Of a stretch of 43,201 bases of DNA, positions 34,166 through 43,191 are shown piece after piece. Within the stretch, counting starts at the first letter, position 1. The number at the start of each line of letters is the position of its first letter. A program made the translations under genes and the position numbers. Under the pieces are notes generated by a model. That model did not search any database. It was not told the DNA's origin and saw only the letters and a program-made list of their open reading frames with translations. The stretch is from an uncultured Actinomycetes bacterium. Its GTDB lineage: Bacteria; Actinomycetota; Actinomycetes; S36-B12; CAIYMF01. The DNA lies in the NCBI GenBank assembly GCA_903918645.1, contig CAIXFH010000054.1, forward strand, positions 1 to 43,201. Direction: 5' to 3'.

Positions 34166-35053
34166 ATGGCCGATTCCGCCGCAGTCATCGGCTTCATCGG
34201 GCTTGGCATCATGGGCTCCGCGATGAGTGGACGGCTGATCCAATCTGGCTATGAGGTGCTGGGCTTCGATCTAGACGCCGCGCGAATGAGCGAGCATGCG
34301 CAACGCGGCGGGACTGCCGCAAGCTCGCCCGCTGGAGTTGCCGACAGCGCCCACATCGTCATCCTGTCGCTACCCAGCTCAGGGGCGCTGCGTTCGGTTT
34401 TCACTGGGCCACAAGGGATTTGCGAGTCTCAACACCCCGATCTGGTACTCGTCGAGACCAGTACGCTCGCCCTAGACGACAAGCTTGCGGCCCGGGATTG
34501 GGCAGCGTCAGTTGGCGCTGACCTCCTCGATTGCCCGATGAGCGGTACTGGAAGCCAGGCCCGAACTGGTGACCTCGTTGCCTACCTCAGCGGTGACGAT
34601 CAGTCCAAGCGCAAGGCCGAACCCGTACTAGCAGCATTCACCCGCAGCGCTAAGGACGTAGGCCAGTTCGGCAATGGAACCAAACTCAAACTCATCGCTA
34701 ACCTCCTTGTCGGCGTGCACAATGCGGCAGCGGGAGAAGCGCTTTCACTCGCGCAAAGCGCGGGGCTCGACCCAGCTGATGCGCTAGGAGCGCTCGCTGA
34801 TGGAGCGGGCTATTCCACCATGCTTGGCGTGCGCGGCCCGATGATGGTCAGCGGCGAATACCTGCCTGCGACCATGACGGTCGACCTGTTCATGAAGGAC
34901 CTAGGTCTGATCGCCAGCTTTGCCGAAGGTGTCGGAGCGGCCACACCGCTACTCGATGCGACGACCAACCTTTATAAGCAAGCAAGCGATCAGTTGCTGG
35001 GAAAATATGACACTGCCGTGGTGCACGACATCATCCGGGATCTTCAGCGCTAG
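34166..35053 (+). CDS. Beta-hydroxyacid dehydrogenase (HIBADH family)
   Basis: The 295-residue protein starts at the ATG two bases after the hydrolase stop. It has the N-terminal dinucleotide motif IGFIGLGIMGSAMSGRL, the substrate loop DCPMSGTGSQARTGDL, and the catalytic lysine in NGTKLKLIANLLVG, then the all-helical C-terminal domain. Family members interconvert 3-hydroxy acids and semialdehydes with NAD(P). As the last gene of the monooxygenase operon it may reduce a semialdehyde intermediate, analogous to RutE's role in pyrimidine breakdown. It is convergent with the PucR-type gene. Confidence 0.9.
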   Translation: MADSAAVIGFIGLGIMGSAMSGRLIQSGYEVLGFDLDAARMSEHAQRGGTAASSPAGVADSAHIVILSLPSSGALRSVFTGPQGICESQHPDLVLVETSTLALDDKLAARDWAASVGADLLDCPMSGTGSQARTGDLVAYLSGDDQSKRKAEPVLAAFTRSAKDVGQFGNGTKLKLIANLLVGVHNAAAGEALSLAQSAGLDPADALGALADGAGYSTMLGVRGPMMVSGEYLPATMTVDLFMKDLGLIASFAEGVGAATPLLDATTNLYKQASDQLLGKYDTAVVHDIIRDLQR

Positions 35054-35071
35054 GTGCGGGGTGCGGCCCGT

Positions 35072-36367
35072 TCAGCGAGATCTGGACAGGACGCGACGAA
35101 GCCGCAGCGCGACCTGCAATTCGGTACTGCGCTCACGAATGCTCGATCCGAGCAATTGCTCAGCCTTTTGCAGCCTGTTGCGGACCGTGTGCTCGTGCAG
35201 TTGCAGATACTCGGCTGCCGCGACATGGCTGCCAAACCGAAATGATGCGTCTAGGGTTTCGCGCAGCCGCTCGTTGTCACGGGTATCCAGAGCGAGCGGG
35301 CCAAGCTCGGCTTGGATGAACCGCTTAGCCATATCAAGGTCGCGCAGCAGCAAAATCTCCAGGCCAACCTCGGATTGAAGCATGACGCCCGAGCCATTCG
35401 TCTGGCCTACCGAGAAGCGGATCTTCTCGACCTCGCGCACCTGCTGGAAACTTAACCGGAAGCCCGTCATTCCTTCCTGCGGATCGCTAATAGACGCACT
35501 GAGGCCAAGTTCTACCAACTGGTCACGCAGCGCACGAAGCGACTGTGGTGTCCAGCGGCGTCCACGACCCAGCCACAACACTGACCGCTTGAGGTTCAGC
35601 GGGTACACCAAGACGTCGCGAGCCTGCACGGCCGACTTAAGTTTCACTGCCACCTGGGCTGCCGACTCTTCAGAGGTATCAGGCAGCAAGATCGCCGCAT
35701 GAGCACCGTCGAGGTCATAGCCAATGATCGAGACGTCCGAAGGTGACGGCACCTCCACAACACCATTGAGAACCTCGCGGACCAGACGCTGGCGCATGTA
35801 ACTCTTCGATCGACTCAGCGCATCGTCGGTCTGGGTGTATGTCTCAGCGACCATCGACGCCACTTGGTCTTGGTACTTGAAGATCTTGTCGGTGAGACCT
35901 TCGAACGCGGCAAAGGCCGCGTCACGTTCGATCCGGTCATCGGCCACCAACTCGTTAAGCAGCGTGGTGAACTCGCGCCAAGATGTCAGGAAACTGACGC
36001 GATAGGACCGGTGGATGCTCGATTGAGCGATACCCAACTTTGCCTGGAACGTCGCGAACGACAGCGGTTCTCGAAGTGAAATATCCGCGAGCGTGACGCG
36101 CCCGGTGAGGTAATTGCGCAACTGACGCAAGTTCTCGAGCACACTCGCCCGCAGATGCGCGCGGAACTCATCGTCGTCGACGTACGTAGCAAAGGCTACC
36201 GAGACACAACGCGCGACGATCAAATCACAGAGTTGCTCGAGGTCCATTGCCTCCGCAGCATCGCGAATCAGCGCTGCAGCGGGGGAATCGTCGTCGACCT
36301 TTTGCCGCCACGAGTCGGCGGCGCCACCGAGATAATCCACTGTTCCCGCCTCCCACATCGTCAGCAA
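35072..36367 (-). CDS. PucR/CdaR-type transcription regulator
   Basis: The 431-residue protein has a regulatory N-terminal half, a central divergent GGDEF-like CdaR region (about 180-320) and a C-terminal PucR helix-turn-helix (AAEYLQLHEHTVRNRLQKAE, about 378-400). Family members control catabolic genes for purines, sugar acids or amines. I use the TTG at 36367, with GGAG six bases upstream; an ATG three codons later has poorer spacing. It is the last gene of the transporter-amidohydrolase unit (ten bases from the Gfo/Idh stop) and likely its regulator. Confidence 0.88.
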   Translation of the reverse strand: MLTMWEAGTVDYLGGAADSWRQKVDDDSPAAALIRDAAEAMDLEQLCDLIVARCVSVAFATYVDDDEFRAHLRASVLENLRQLRNYLTGRVTLADISLREPLSFATFQAKLGIAQSSIHRSYRVSFLTSWREFTTLLNELVADDRIERDAAFAAFEGLTDKIFKYQDQVASMVAETYTQTDDALSRSKSYMRQRLVREVLNGVVEVPSPSDVSIIGYDLDGAHAAILLPDTSEESAAQVAVKLKSAVQARDVLVYPLNLKRSVLWLGRGRRWTPQSLRALRDQLVELGLSASISDPQEGMTGFRLSFQQVREVEKIRFSVGQTNGSGVMLQSEVGLEILLLRDLDMAKRFIQAELGPLALDTRDNERLRETLDASFRFGSHVAAAEYLQLHEHTVRNRLQKAEQLLGSSIRERSTELQVALRLRRVLSRSR

Positions 36368-36377
36368 GAGGAACTCC

Positions 36378-37370
36378 CTACTGGATCGAGACGATCTCGC
36401 CGGTGAAGGCCGAGCGAGTAATCGCCTCGAATGCCTTCACGTTAGCCGAGATTTCTTGTCGTGAAACCGGGTAAGGCTCGCCGCCAGATATCGCTTTGGC
36501 AAAACTTTCCAAGTTATCAAGCACGGCCCGGTGCGGCGGGAAGAACCGAGTCTCGGGATCAGACCCGCGGTGCACGGTCGTGACATCCCAGCCGGTGGAG
36601 TTTTCTGGGTGGCTACGGTCCCTAATCTCCATCCACCCCTCGGAGCCAATGAGGCAGATTCGACCGATGAATGGAGTGGTCAGGATCGCGTTGATCACGG
36701 CAGTACGGCCATGCTCAAAAACAAGAGTGACCGAGAGCGTGTCGCCGTTAGCAAAGGTTGTGGCCTGGGTGCTCAACCGAGCGAACACCTCAACTGGGGC
36801 ACCCAGCAGGCTGATGGCCAGATCGACCAGGTGGATACCGGTAGCGGAAAGCGGACCGACCGGTGCTTCAGTGGCCGACAGTCGCCAGTTGTCCGGGGGC
36901 AACGCCAGGAACTTGTCCTGGCTGAAGTTACCTTCAAACACCAGCGGGATTCCCAAATCCCCCGACTTGAGCCGATGCTGCATTTCCAGCACAGCAGGCT
37001 CAAACCTTCGTTCGTGACCAATACCAACCTGTAGGCCCGCCGCTTCCATCGCATCCAGTGCGACCTCGGCATCGGCGCTCGTGATCCCGAATGGCTTCTC
37101 ACAGAAGACATGCTTTCCGGCAGAAGCAGCAGCAAGGATCTGGCTGCTGTGAAAGCGGTGTGGGGAGCACAGGATCAAAGCATCGATGTCGTCGCGATCC
37201 AAAGCGGTCTGGAAATCGCTACTGACTTCGATACCCCGCTCAGCGATACGGGCACGAGAATCGGCACTTGGATCGATCCCAAGTACTGGTTGCATGACAT
37301 CACTGGTGAGGAGCAGTTCGGTAAGTAACTCTCCCCACCAGCCCAGGCCAACAACGGCCGCGCGGATCAT
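36378..37370 (-). CDS. Gfo/Idh/MocA-family oxidoreductase
   Basis: The 330-residue protein has the Rossmann motif AAVVGLGWWGELLTELL, the lysine signature HVFCEKPFGI, and GIHLVDLAISLLG with the active-site histidine, then the C-terminal beta-sheet domain with SEGWMEIRD. It should oxidise or reduce a sugar-like or cyclitol-like compound with NAD(P). It fits the ribose-type transporter in the same operon. The ATG has no strong ribosome site in the 56-base gap to the SDR. Confidence 0.9.
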   Translation of the reverse strand: MIRAAVVGLGWWGELLTELLLTSDVMQPVLGIDPSADSRARIAERGIEVSSDFQTALDRDDIDALILCSPHRFHSSQILAAASAGKHVFCEKPFGITSADAEVALDAMEAAGLQVGIGHERRFEPAVLEMQHRLKSGDLGIPLVFEGNFSQDKFLALPPDNWRLSATEAPVGPLSATGIHLVDLAISLLGAPVEVFARLSTQATTFANGDTLSVTLVFEHGRTAVINAILTTPFIGRICLIGSEGWMEIRDRSHPENSTGWDVTTVHRGSDPETRFFPPHRAVLDNLESFAKAISGGEPYPVSRQEISANVKAFEAITRSAFTGEIVSIQ

Positions 37371-37426
37371 TCGAACCCTTCGTAATGCGTTGTGGCTTGC
37401 GAATTGGCAGATGGACGGGCGGCGAA

Positions 37427-38191
37427 CTACTGCGCCGTGTAACCGCCATCGACCATGAGCGAGTGGCCCGTGACAAATGATGAGTCATCGCTTGCGAGGT
37501 ACAGGGCGCCTGCAGCGATCTCGTGCGTCTCGGCGAATCGGCCCATGGGGTGACGATCCACCAACCACGCAAGGGTGCCCAACTTGTCGCCTGTGTCCTC
37601 GGCCCAATCGTGCAAGAAGGGCGTGTTGGTGCCACCGGGGCAAAGCGCGTTGACCCTGATCCCAGAGGCAGCAAGCTCGAGCGCGAGCGACTTGCTCATG
37701 CTGATCGCGGCCGCCTTGGTCATCGCGTAGGCGACTGATCCGCCGGCGCCAATGACCCCGAAGGTCGAACCCATGTTGATGATCGCGCCGTGAGACGACT
37801 TACGCAGCAGCGGAATCGAGTGCTTGCAGACCAGGAAGATGCTGGTGACGTTGTTAGCGACGACTGAGTTCCAGTCTTCGATTGCCATGTCCTCAAGCGG
37901 GCTGGCCGGGGCAGTCGCTGCATTGTTGACCACGATGTCGAGTTGACCGTATGACTCGCCAACTTCCTTGACCAACGCGGCGACGGCATCTTCGTTCGAC
38001 ACGTCGCAGACCTTGAATTCAGCGCGACCGCCAGCGTCGCGAATCTCCTGCGCTACGGCCTCGCCGAGCGCCACGCGGCGACCGACGAGAACAACCTGTG
38101 CACCTTCAGTTGCGAACTTGCGAGCGATCTCGGCACCGATGCCTGTAGTGGCACCGGTAACGATCGCCACGCGATCTTGAAGTTTCGTCAT
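37427..38191 (-). CDS. Short-chain dehydrogenase/reductase
   Basis: The 254-residue classical SDR (ATG at 38191, five bases after the amidohydrolase stop; a GTG at 38203 is the alternative) has VTGATTGIGAEIARKF, GRR after strand two, NNAATAP, the catalytic serine in INMGSTFGVIG and YAMTK, and LCPGGTNTPF. GRR suggests NADP. In the operon it may oxidise a hydroxyl group exposed after deamination; substrate unknown. Confidence 0.9.
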   Translation of the reverse strand: MTKLQDRVAIVTGATTGIGAEIARKFATEGAQVVLVGRRVALGEAVAQEIRDAGGRAEFKVCDVSNEDAVAALVKEVGESYGQLDIVVNNAATAPASPLEDMAIEDWNSVVANNVTSIFLVCKHSIPLLRKSSHGAIINMGSTFGVIGAGGSVAYAMTKAAAISMSKSLALELAASGIRVNALCPGGTNTPFLHDWAEDTGDKLGTLAWLVDRHPMGRFAETHEIAAGALYLASDDSSFVTGHSLMVDGGYTAQ

Positions 38192-38196
38192 AGTAA

Positions 38197-39624
38197 TCAG
38201 CACCCCATGTTTGCGACGGCGGAAGCTTCGATGTTGATGAGCGACATGCTCTCCTCGGGCGGAAGAATCTCGCCCGAAACCTTCATTACCTCGTTGATGA
38301 TCCAGTCACGTGAATCCTCGGCCATGCGACGCGCTGCCTCGTAGTCGATGCCTACGAGTCGGCCGTCCTTCTTCACGGCCTTGCCCGCGATCAGCACGGT
38401 GTCGATGTCAGCGGGGTGCGAGTGGAAGATGACCGTTCCCGGCTCTTCGTTGATTGGCCAGAGGTTGGGGCTGTCGCCCTTGATGACGATGATGTCGGCT
38501 TGCTTGCCGACCTCGAGGCTGCCGGTGCGTGAACCTAGACCCAGAGCCTCGGCGCCATTGATCGTGCCCCAAGCGAGGGCATCCATCGAGTTCGTCTTCA
38601 GCGTGAGTGGCATTTCCTTACGGGCGTTGAACGTGTCGTTGACACGGACGCGGGCGTCCTGGAGTCCAAGGCGAAGCTGTCCGACCATGTCGCCACCGTT
38701 GAGGGTGATGATGTCGCAGCCAACGGTGGACCGAATTCCATGCTCCTTGGCCTCGTTGAACACCGGGTGCCCCATGCCCATCTGAATTTCAGTGTCAGGG
38801 GTCGAGACGATCGTGCAGCCGGCATCGGCGAGCATCTTGAACTCGTCCGGAGTGCTCGTGTTGCAGTGCACGTGGATCTGGTCGGGGCCGAGCAGCCCAT
38901 GCTTGTGCATCGGCACTACGCCCTGCGAGACAGTCACGCCGAAGTAGTTGTTGTTGTGGATCGACATCGGGACGTTCATGTCGCGCGATGCCTGGATCTC
39001 CTTGACCGAGGAGCTCCAAGGAATCAGGCCAGTCTCGGTGAGAGCCATACCCATCGTGACCAGAGCGGTCGAGGACGAGAGGTAGTCGCGGTAGATGCGG
39101 TGGGCATCCTTGATTCGGTCCTCAACGGTGACGAAGGCCGGGTGATCGACAGGCGCCGGAACTAGTCCGTAGCCGTAGACGGCCCGCATTCCGCTGCGCT
39201 GCAAGGCTTCGACGCCAGCAGTGGCGTGATCGGGCGAATTGTTGCTGTGCGAGTAGTCAAAGACGGTCGTGACGCCAGCATTCATGGCCTCGAGGGCTCC
39301 GACGTAGTTCGCAGCACCGATGTCCTCGGCGCGAAGGACTGGCGAGATGCTGAAGCGGATGCCTCGCATGTACTCGTGCAGAGTCCAGTCGGCGAGCATT
39401 GCGCGCAGGTTGGTCTGCCACATGTGGCGGTGGTTGTCGACGAAGCCGGGCATGATGATGCCGCCCTCGGCGTCGATGATCTCCGCGTCGTCCTGTGGCA
39501 GGTTGTGACCAATCGCCAAAATGACGTCGTCACCGATAAGGACCTCGCCGCGCGACAGGGTCGTGCGTTGGCTATCCATGGTGATGACATAGCCGTTCTT
39601 GATCAGAGTCTTCCGCTGAATCAT
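38197..39624 (-). CDS. Amidohydrolase-superfamily deaminase/hydrolase
   Basis: The 475-residue protein resembles the TrzA/AtzA/SsnA-like amidohydrolases: metal HxH at H65/H67 in PGFVDNHRHMWQ, third ligand H223 in MSIHNNN, fourth H253 in HVHCNTS, and D304 in GCDIITLNGGD. Most relatives have Glu three residues after the third ligand (HxxE); here that position is N226. The chain ends in a cysteine after a Glu/Ser-rich tail. It likely removes an amino or other group from an N-heterocycle or related substrate. AAAAGGACG precedes its ATG; it follows the permease gene by 23 bases. Confidence 0.88.
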   Translation of the reverse strand: MIQRKTLIKNGYVITMDSQRTTLSRGEVLIGDDVILAIGHNLPQDDAEIIDAEGGIIMPGFVDNHRHMWQTNLRAMLADWTLHEYMRGIRFSISPVLRAEDIGAANYVGALEAMNAGVTTVFDYSHSNNSPDHATAGVEALQRSGMRAVYGYGLVPAPVDHPAFVTVEDRIKDAHRIYRDYLSSSTALVTMGMALTETGLIPWSSSVKEIQASRDMNVPMSIHNNNYFGVTVSQGVVPMHKHGLLGPDQIHVHCNTSTPDEFKMLADAGCTIVSTPDTEIQMGMGHPVFNEAKEHGIRSTVGCDIITLNGGDMVGQLRLGLQDARVRVNDTFNARKEMPLTLKTNSMDALAWGTINGAEALGLGSRTGSLEVGKQADIIVIKGDSPNLWPINEEPGTVIFHSHPADIDTVLIAGKAVKKDGRLVGIDYEAARRMAEDSRDWIINEVMKVSGEILPPEESMSLINIEASAVANMGC

Positions 39625-39647
39625 CGTGCGTCCTTTTCGTCGGTGGG

Positions 39648-40655
39648 TCAGATGGCCGATGGAACTGGTACTGCTGTGGTTCTTCGAGCGCGAGATTCGC
39701 GCCAGGTACGAATTATGAGTGGTGAAGCGCCAACAGTCACCAGGATCAGCATCGAGCCGGTGACAAGACTTGAGACGTATTGCGCAGCCGCCAAGGTGCT
39801 AAAGAACTCCGAGAGCAAGGCCAAGGTGAGCGACCCGCATGCGATACCCCAAGCGCCGCCGCGGCCACCAGTGAGTCCGACACCGCCGAGCAAGCAGGCG
39901 GTCACAGCGAAGATCAGCGGGAAGAGCCCGGGATTCGATGTCGCGGTTGCAGTACCAAAGGACTGCAACACCCCACCTAGAGCCGCCAGGCCCGCAGACG
40001 CGCCGAATGAGCCGGTGATGATGGCGTCGACTCGCACACCAGCGGTGCGGCTCGCACGGCGACCACCGCCGGTAGCGCGCATTCCCCGGCCGAGCTTGGT
40101 GAGGTTCATCAGCAGGAACACCAACGCGAACATGGCGATCGCAGTCAGGCTCCGCAACGAGAACAAGCCCACGATGGGGTTATTGAGCAACACGCCTACG
40201 TCGTAGTTCTCATAGGATTGGCTCTTGTTGTCGCCGAGAGTTCCAGTGATTCCCAACGCAACAAGGGATCCGCCCAGGGTGATCGCCATCGAGTTGATTC
40301 CCCAGCGAGCGACGATGAACCCTTGGACAAGCCCGAAGATCACACACGCCCCGACACCGATGAGCAGTCCAACAATCGGGCTTCCGCCACCGAACTTCAC
40401 TGCCAACATGCCGCCGAGCGCATAGGTGCTCGCTACCGAGAGATCGAATTCACCCACGATCATGGTCAGCCCGAGCCCAAGTGCGATGAGGCCGAGACAG
40501 GCCGTGCTCTGCAAAGCGTTATAGAACGTGAACAGGCTCGCGGCGTGGCCGAAAATAGGGGGAACCGCCACAACGACGACGGCCAGTAACAACGTTAAGA
40601 AGAAGGGCCAGCGGGCTTCGCCGATACCGCTGCGCTCAGTGCGCCTAATCATCAT
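39648..40655 (-). CDS. Ribose-type ABC transporter permease
   Basis: The 335-residue BPD_transp_2-family permease has eight to ten hydrophobic segments, the IVGEFDLSVASTYALGGMLA motif (canonical GGIDLSVG region) and GGVGLTGGRGGAWG near the C-terminal third. It forms the membrane channel with the neighbouring permease. Its ATG overlaps the stop of that gene. The GEFDLS variant of GGIDLS is seen in several non-ribose importers, so the substrate is open. Confidence 0.92.
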   Translation of the reverse strand: MMIRRTERSGIGEARWPFFLTLLLAVVVVAVPPIFGHAASLFTFYNALQSTACLGLIALGLGLTMIVGEFDLSVASTYALGGMLAVKFGGGSPIVGLLIGVGACVIFGLVQGFIVARWGINSMAITLGGSLVALGITGTLGDNKSQSYENYDVGVLLNNPIVGLFSLRSLTAIAMFALVFLLMNLTKLGRGMRATGGGRRASRTAGVRVDAIITGSFGASAGLAALGGVLQSFGTATATSNPGLFPLIFAVTACLLGGVGLTGGRGGAWGIACGSLTLALLSEFFSTLAAAQYVSSLVTGSMLILVTVGASPLIIRTWRESRARRTTAVPVPSAI

Positions 40656-41635
40656 CGATTCGACCGCCCCGAGTTGATCTGGCTAAGTACGACAACCGCG
40701 CTGACGATCAGACCGAGCACCAGCAACTGAACCGGCGTACTGAAGCCACGAATCAGCAGAAGATCCTCGATGGCCGACACCACCAACGCTCCAATCGCAG
40801 TGCGCAGAACCGATCCGCGACCACCGATGACTGCCGTGCCACCGACGAGTACCGCCGAAATTGAATCAACGGTCAGGGTGCCGGTGGCGGTCAGGGTTCC
40901 GCTCTGGTTGAAGGCACCAATGAGGATTCCAGCTGCCGCAGTACACAACCCGAGCACAACGAACGCGCCGGTAGTCAAGGTCGCGATGCTCAGGCCGGAC
41001 GCGCGCCCGGCCCGCGGTGACTCACCCATGAGGAACAGGCTGCGCCCGAACCTAGAACGCTTGAGTACTAGTTCGCCGATGATGGTCATCGCGATGAAAA
41101 CGTATACGGGGAAAGGGATGCCAAACAGTGGTGCGGCCAACCAGGCATAGTTGGCGCCCTCAGGTGGGTATACCGAGACTCCAGCCGATACCCAGGTGGC
41201 AACCGCTTCCTGGAGCGCGCCAGCGCCGATTGTCACCATGATCGGGTTCGCGCCCGTGGTGCCAACGAGTAGTCCCTGGAGCCCAATGACTATCGCGCCA
41301 AAGGCCAGGGTGATGACGATCGCCGCGACCATGCCGTAGTTCAACGCCCAGAGGAACGTCATCGCGCAGACTGCGGCGGTGACTCCCACCGACAGCGAGA
41401 ACAGGTTTCCGGAGATGACCACGTAAGTCATCCCGATGGCGATGATGCCCACGATCGTGGCGGCATTGAGAATCGCCTTGCCATTAGCCAGCGAGTAAAA
41501 GCCGTCGGTAGTGAGTGTGCCGATGATCAGCACCACGATCGCCGCGATGGTCACGCCGAGTGTGATCCGACTTGAGGTCGACCGACGGGCCTTCGGGGTG
41601 ACAGCGGTTACTGGGGTGACAGTCGCCGTACTCAT
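40652..41635 (-). CDS. Ribose-type ABC transporter permease
   Basis: The 327-residue second permease has the same fold: VVISGNLFSLSVGVTAAV in place of GGIDLSVG, and VGGTAVIGGRGSVLRTAIGALV. Two different permeases indicate a heterodimeric channel. It is flanked by four-base overlaps with the ATPase and the other permease genes. Confidence 0.92.
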   Translation of the reverse strand: MSTATVTPVTAVTPKARRSTSSRITLGVTIAAIVVLIIGTLTTDGFYSLANGKAILNAATIVGIIAIGMTYVVISGNLFSLSVGVTAAVCAMTFLWALNYGMVAAIVITLAFGAIVIGLQGLLVGTTGANPIMVTIGAGALQEAVATWVSAGVSVYPPEGANYAWLAAPLFGIPFPVYVFIAMTIIGELVLKRSRFGRSLFLMGESPRAGRASGLSIATLTTGAFVVLGLCTAAAGILIGAFNQSGTLTATGTLTVDSISAVLVGGTAVIGGRGSVLRTAIGALVVSAIEDLLLIRGFSTPVQLLVLGLIVSAVVVLSQINSGRSNR

Positions 41636-43143
41636 GCGCTCGTCAACTCCGAACCATGAGTCATATCGGTAAGTACAGACGCCGCCGTAACCTCAGATCG
41701 CTTGCGAACACTCACGATTCGGCCTGCGAACATTGTCACGATCACATCTGCCAAATCAAGAACTTCGTCGAGTTCGGTCGAGGAGAAGATAACGGCGTTG
41801 CCTTCCGCGGCGGCGCCGCGGATGAGGTTATGGATATCGGCTCGGCCGCCCACATCGACACCACGCGCCGGCTCGTCGAAGAGCAGGATTTTCGAACCCT
41901 GCTGGTGGATGTCACGGGCGATCATGACCTTTTGCTGATTGCCACCACTGAGCGCCCCTACCTCAAGACCCTGACGATCGGGCGAGATCCCGGTAAGCGC
42001 GAGTAGGCGGCTCACTGTGTCGGCGCGGAGCGCTCGGCTGATGAAGCCACCCTTGGAAATCCTGGGCAATCGAGTGGACACGAGGTTCTCGCTGATCGAA
42101 TGACCCAGGAACAAGCCCTCTTGCTTACGGTCGTTCGGTGCGAAGTAGATACCGGCCGATCGGGCGCGCTTCGGAGACCCGAGCCGCAGCGCGACTCCTG
42201 AGACTGTGACCGTGCCGCGCGCCGCGGGCACAAGACCACCTAGCGCCCGTAGGACTTCACTCGCGCCGCAACCAACCTGGCCAGCAAGCCCCACGATCTC
42301 GCCGCCGGTGACCTCTAGATCGAACGAGGGGACGCGCGGCGGAACTGACAACGCACTGATCGTGATTCGCTCGGGATTGTCGGGCACCACCGCTAGCCCT
42401 TGGCGACCTTCTTCGGGCACATGCCCGAGCATGATTTCCACAATTCCGCTGCGATCCAATTCCGCAACGTTGCGCGTGCCCAAGAGTTTTCCATCACGGA
42501 AAACGGTGGCCCGCTGGCACAGGGTGAGGACCTCGCCGAGCCGGTGAGAGACGTAGATGACGCTCTTGCCTTGCTCGGTGAGCCTTCGAACCGCGGCGAA
42601 CACTTTCTCGATCTCGTGATCGCTCAAAGTGGCGGTGGGCTCGTCCAAGATGATGATCTTCGCGTCACGGCTCAGGGCTCGTGCGATCTCAACGAGCTGC
42701 TGCTCGCCGATCGGCAGCTCACCCGTAGGAGTGGACAGCTTGACGTGGCCAAGACCCAAGGTCTCAAGCAACTCGCGCAAGGCTGCAGGCGAAGAAGAGT
42801 TGCGCTGCGACTTCTCGCGCGGCAGTGATCCCAGGAGGAGATTCTCCTCAACCGTAAGCACTGGAACCAGGCTTAGTTCCTGGTCGACGAGCGCGATCCC
42901 TAGGGCTTGCGCATGCCGAGGATTACGTGGAAATACTTCTTCACCGTCGATCCGAATCAGACCTGAATCGGGCTGGACTACTCCCGAAAGGATCTTCACC
43001 AACGTGCTCTTGCCCGCACCGTTGTGGCCCAGTAGTGCGTGTACCTCGCCCGGTGCCAAGTCGAACGACACCGAATCAAGCGCGCGCAGATTGGCGTACG
43101 ACTTGGTGATGTCGGTCATCTCCAGGCGCAAGTTCTGAGCCAC
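41632..43143 (-). CDS. Ribose-type ABC transporter ATPase (two ABC domains)
   Basis: The 503-residue protein has two ATPase domains. The first (about 1-240) has Walker A GHNGAGKST, signature LPIGEQQLVEIARAL and Walker B IIILDEPTATLSD. The second has the degenerate Walker A of RbsA/XylG-type proteins (GQVGCGASEVLRAL), signature LSGGNQQKVMIARDI and Walker B ILLFDEPARGVDVGG. Substrate class is carbohydrate or nucleoside-like. The GTG start follows AGGAGGATTT. No substrate-binding protein gene is inside the window; upstream sequence ends after 58 bases. Confidence 0.95.
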   Translation of the reverse strand: MAQNLRLEMTDITKSYANLRALDSVSFDLAPGEVHALLGHNGAGKSTLVKILSGVVQPDSGLIRIDGEEVFPRNPRHAQALGIALVDQELSLVPVLTVEENLLLGSLPREKSQRNSSSPAALRELLETLGLGHVKLSTPTGELPIGEQQLVEIARALSRDAKIIILDEPTATLSDHEIEKVFAAVRRLTEQGKSVIYVSHRLGEVLTLCQRATVFRDGKLLGTRNVAELDRSGIVEIMLGHVPEEGRQGLAVVPDNPERITISALSVPPRVPSFDLEVTGGEIVGLAGQVGCGASEVLRALGGLVPAARGTVTVSGVALRLGSPKRARSAGIYFAPNDRKQEGLFLGHSISENLVSTRLPRISKGGFISRALRADTVSRLLALTGISPDRQGLEVGALSGGNQQKVMIARDIHQQGSKILLFDEPARGVDVGGRADIHNLIRGAAAEGNAVIFSSTELDEVLDLADVIVTMFAGRIVSVRKRSEVTAASVLTDMTHGSELTSA

Positions 43144-43191
43144 AAATCCTCCTGCCTGACTTCGGATGCAGATTGCCTGAACGTGCGAGTC

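Noticed and set aside
31650-35053. Direct assignment of the monooxygenase operon as the Rut pyrimidine pathway
   Set aside because: RutB, RutC and a pyrimidine permease are missing, the LLM protein is not clearly RutA, and CMD plus amidohydrolase do not belong to that pathway.
36378-39624. Inositol catabolism operon (Gfo/Idh plus ribose-type ABC)
   Set aside because: No iolB, iolC, iolD or iolE-like genes accompany them, and an amidohydrolase would be unexplained.
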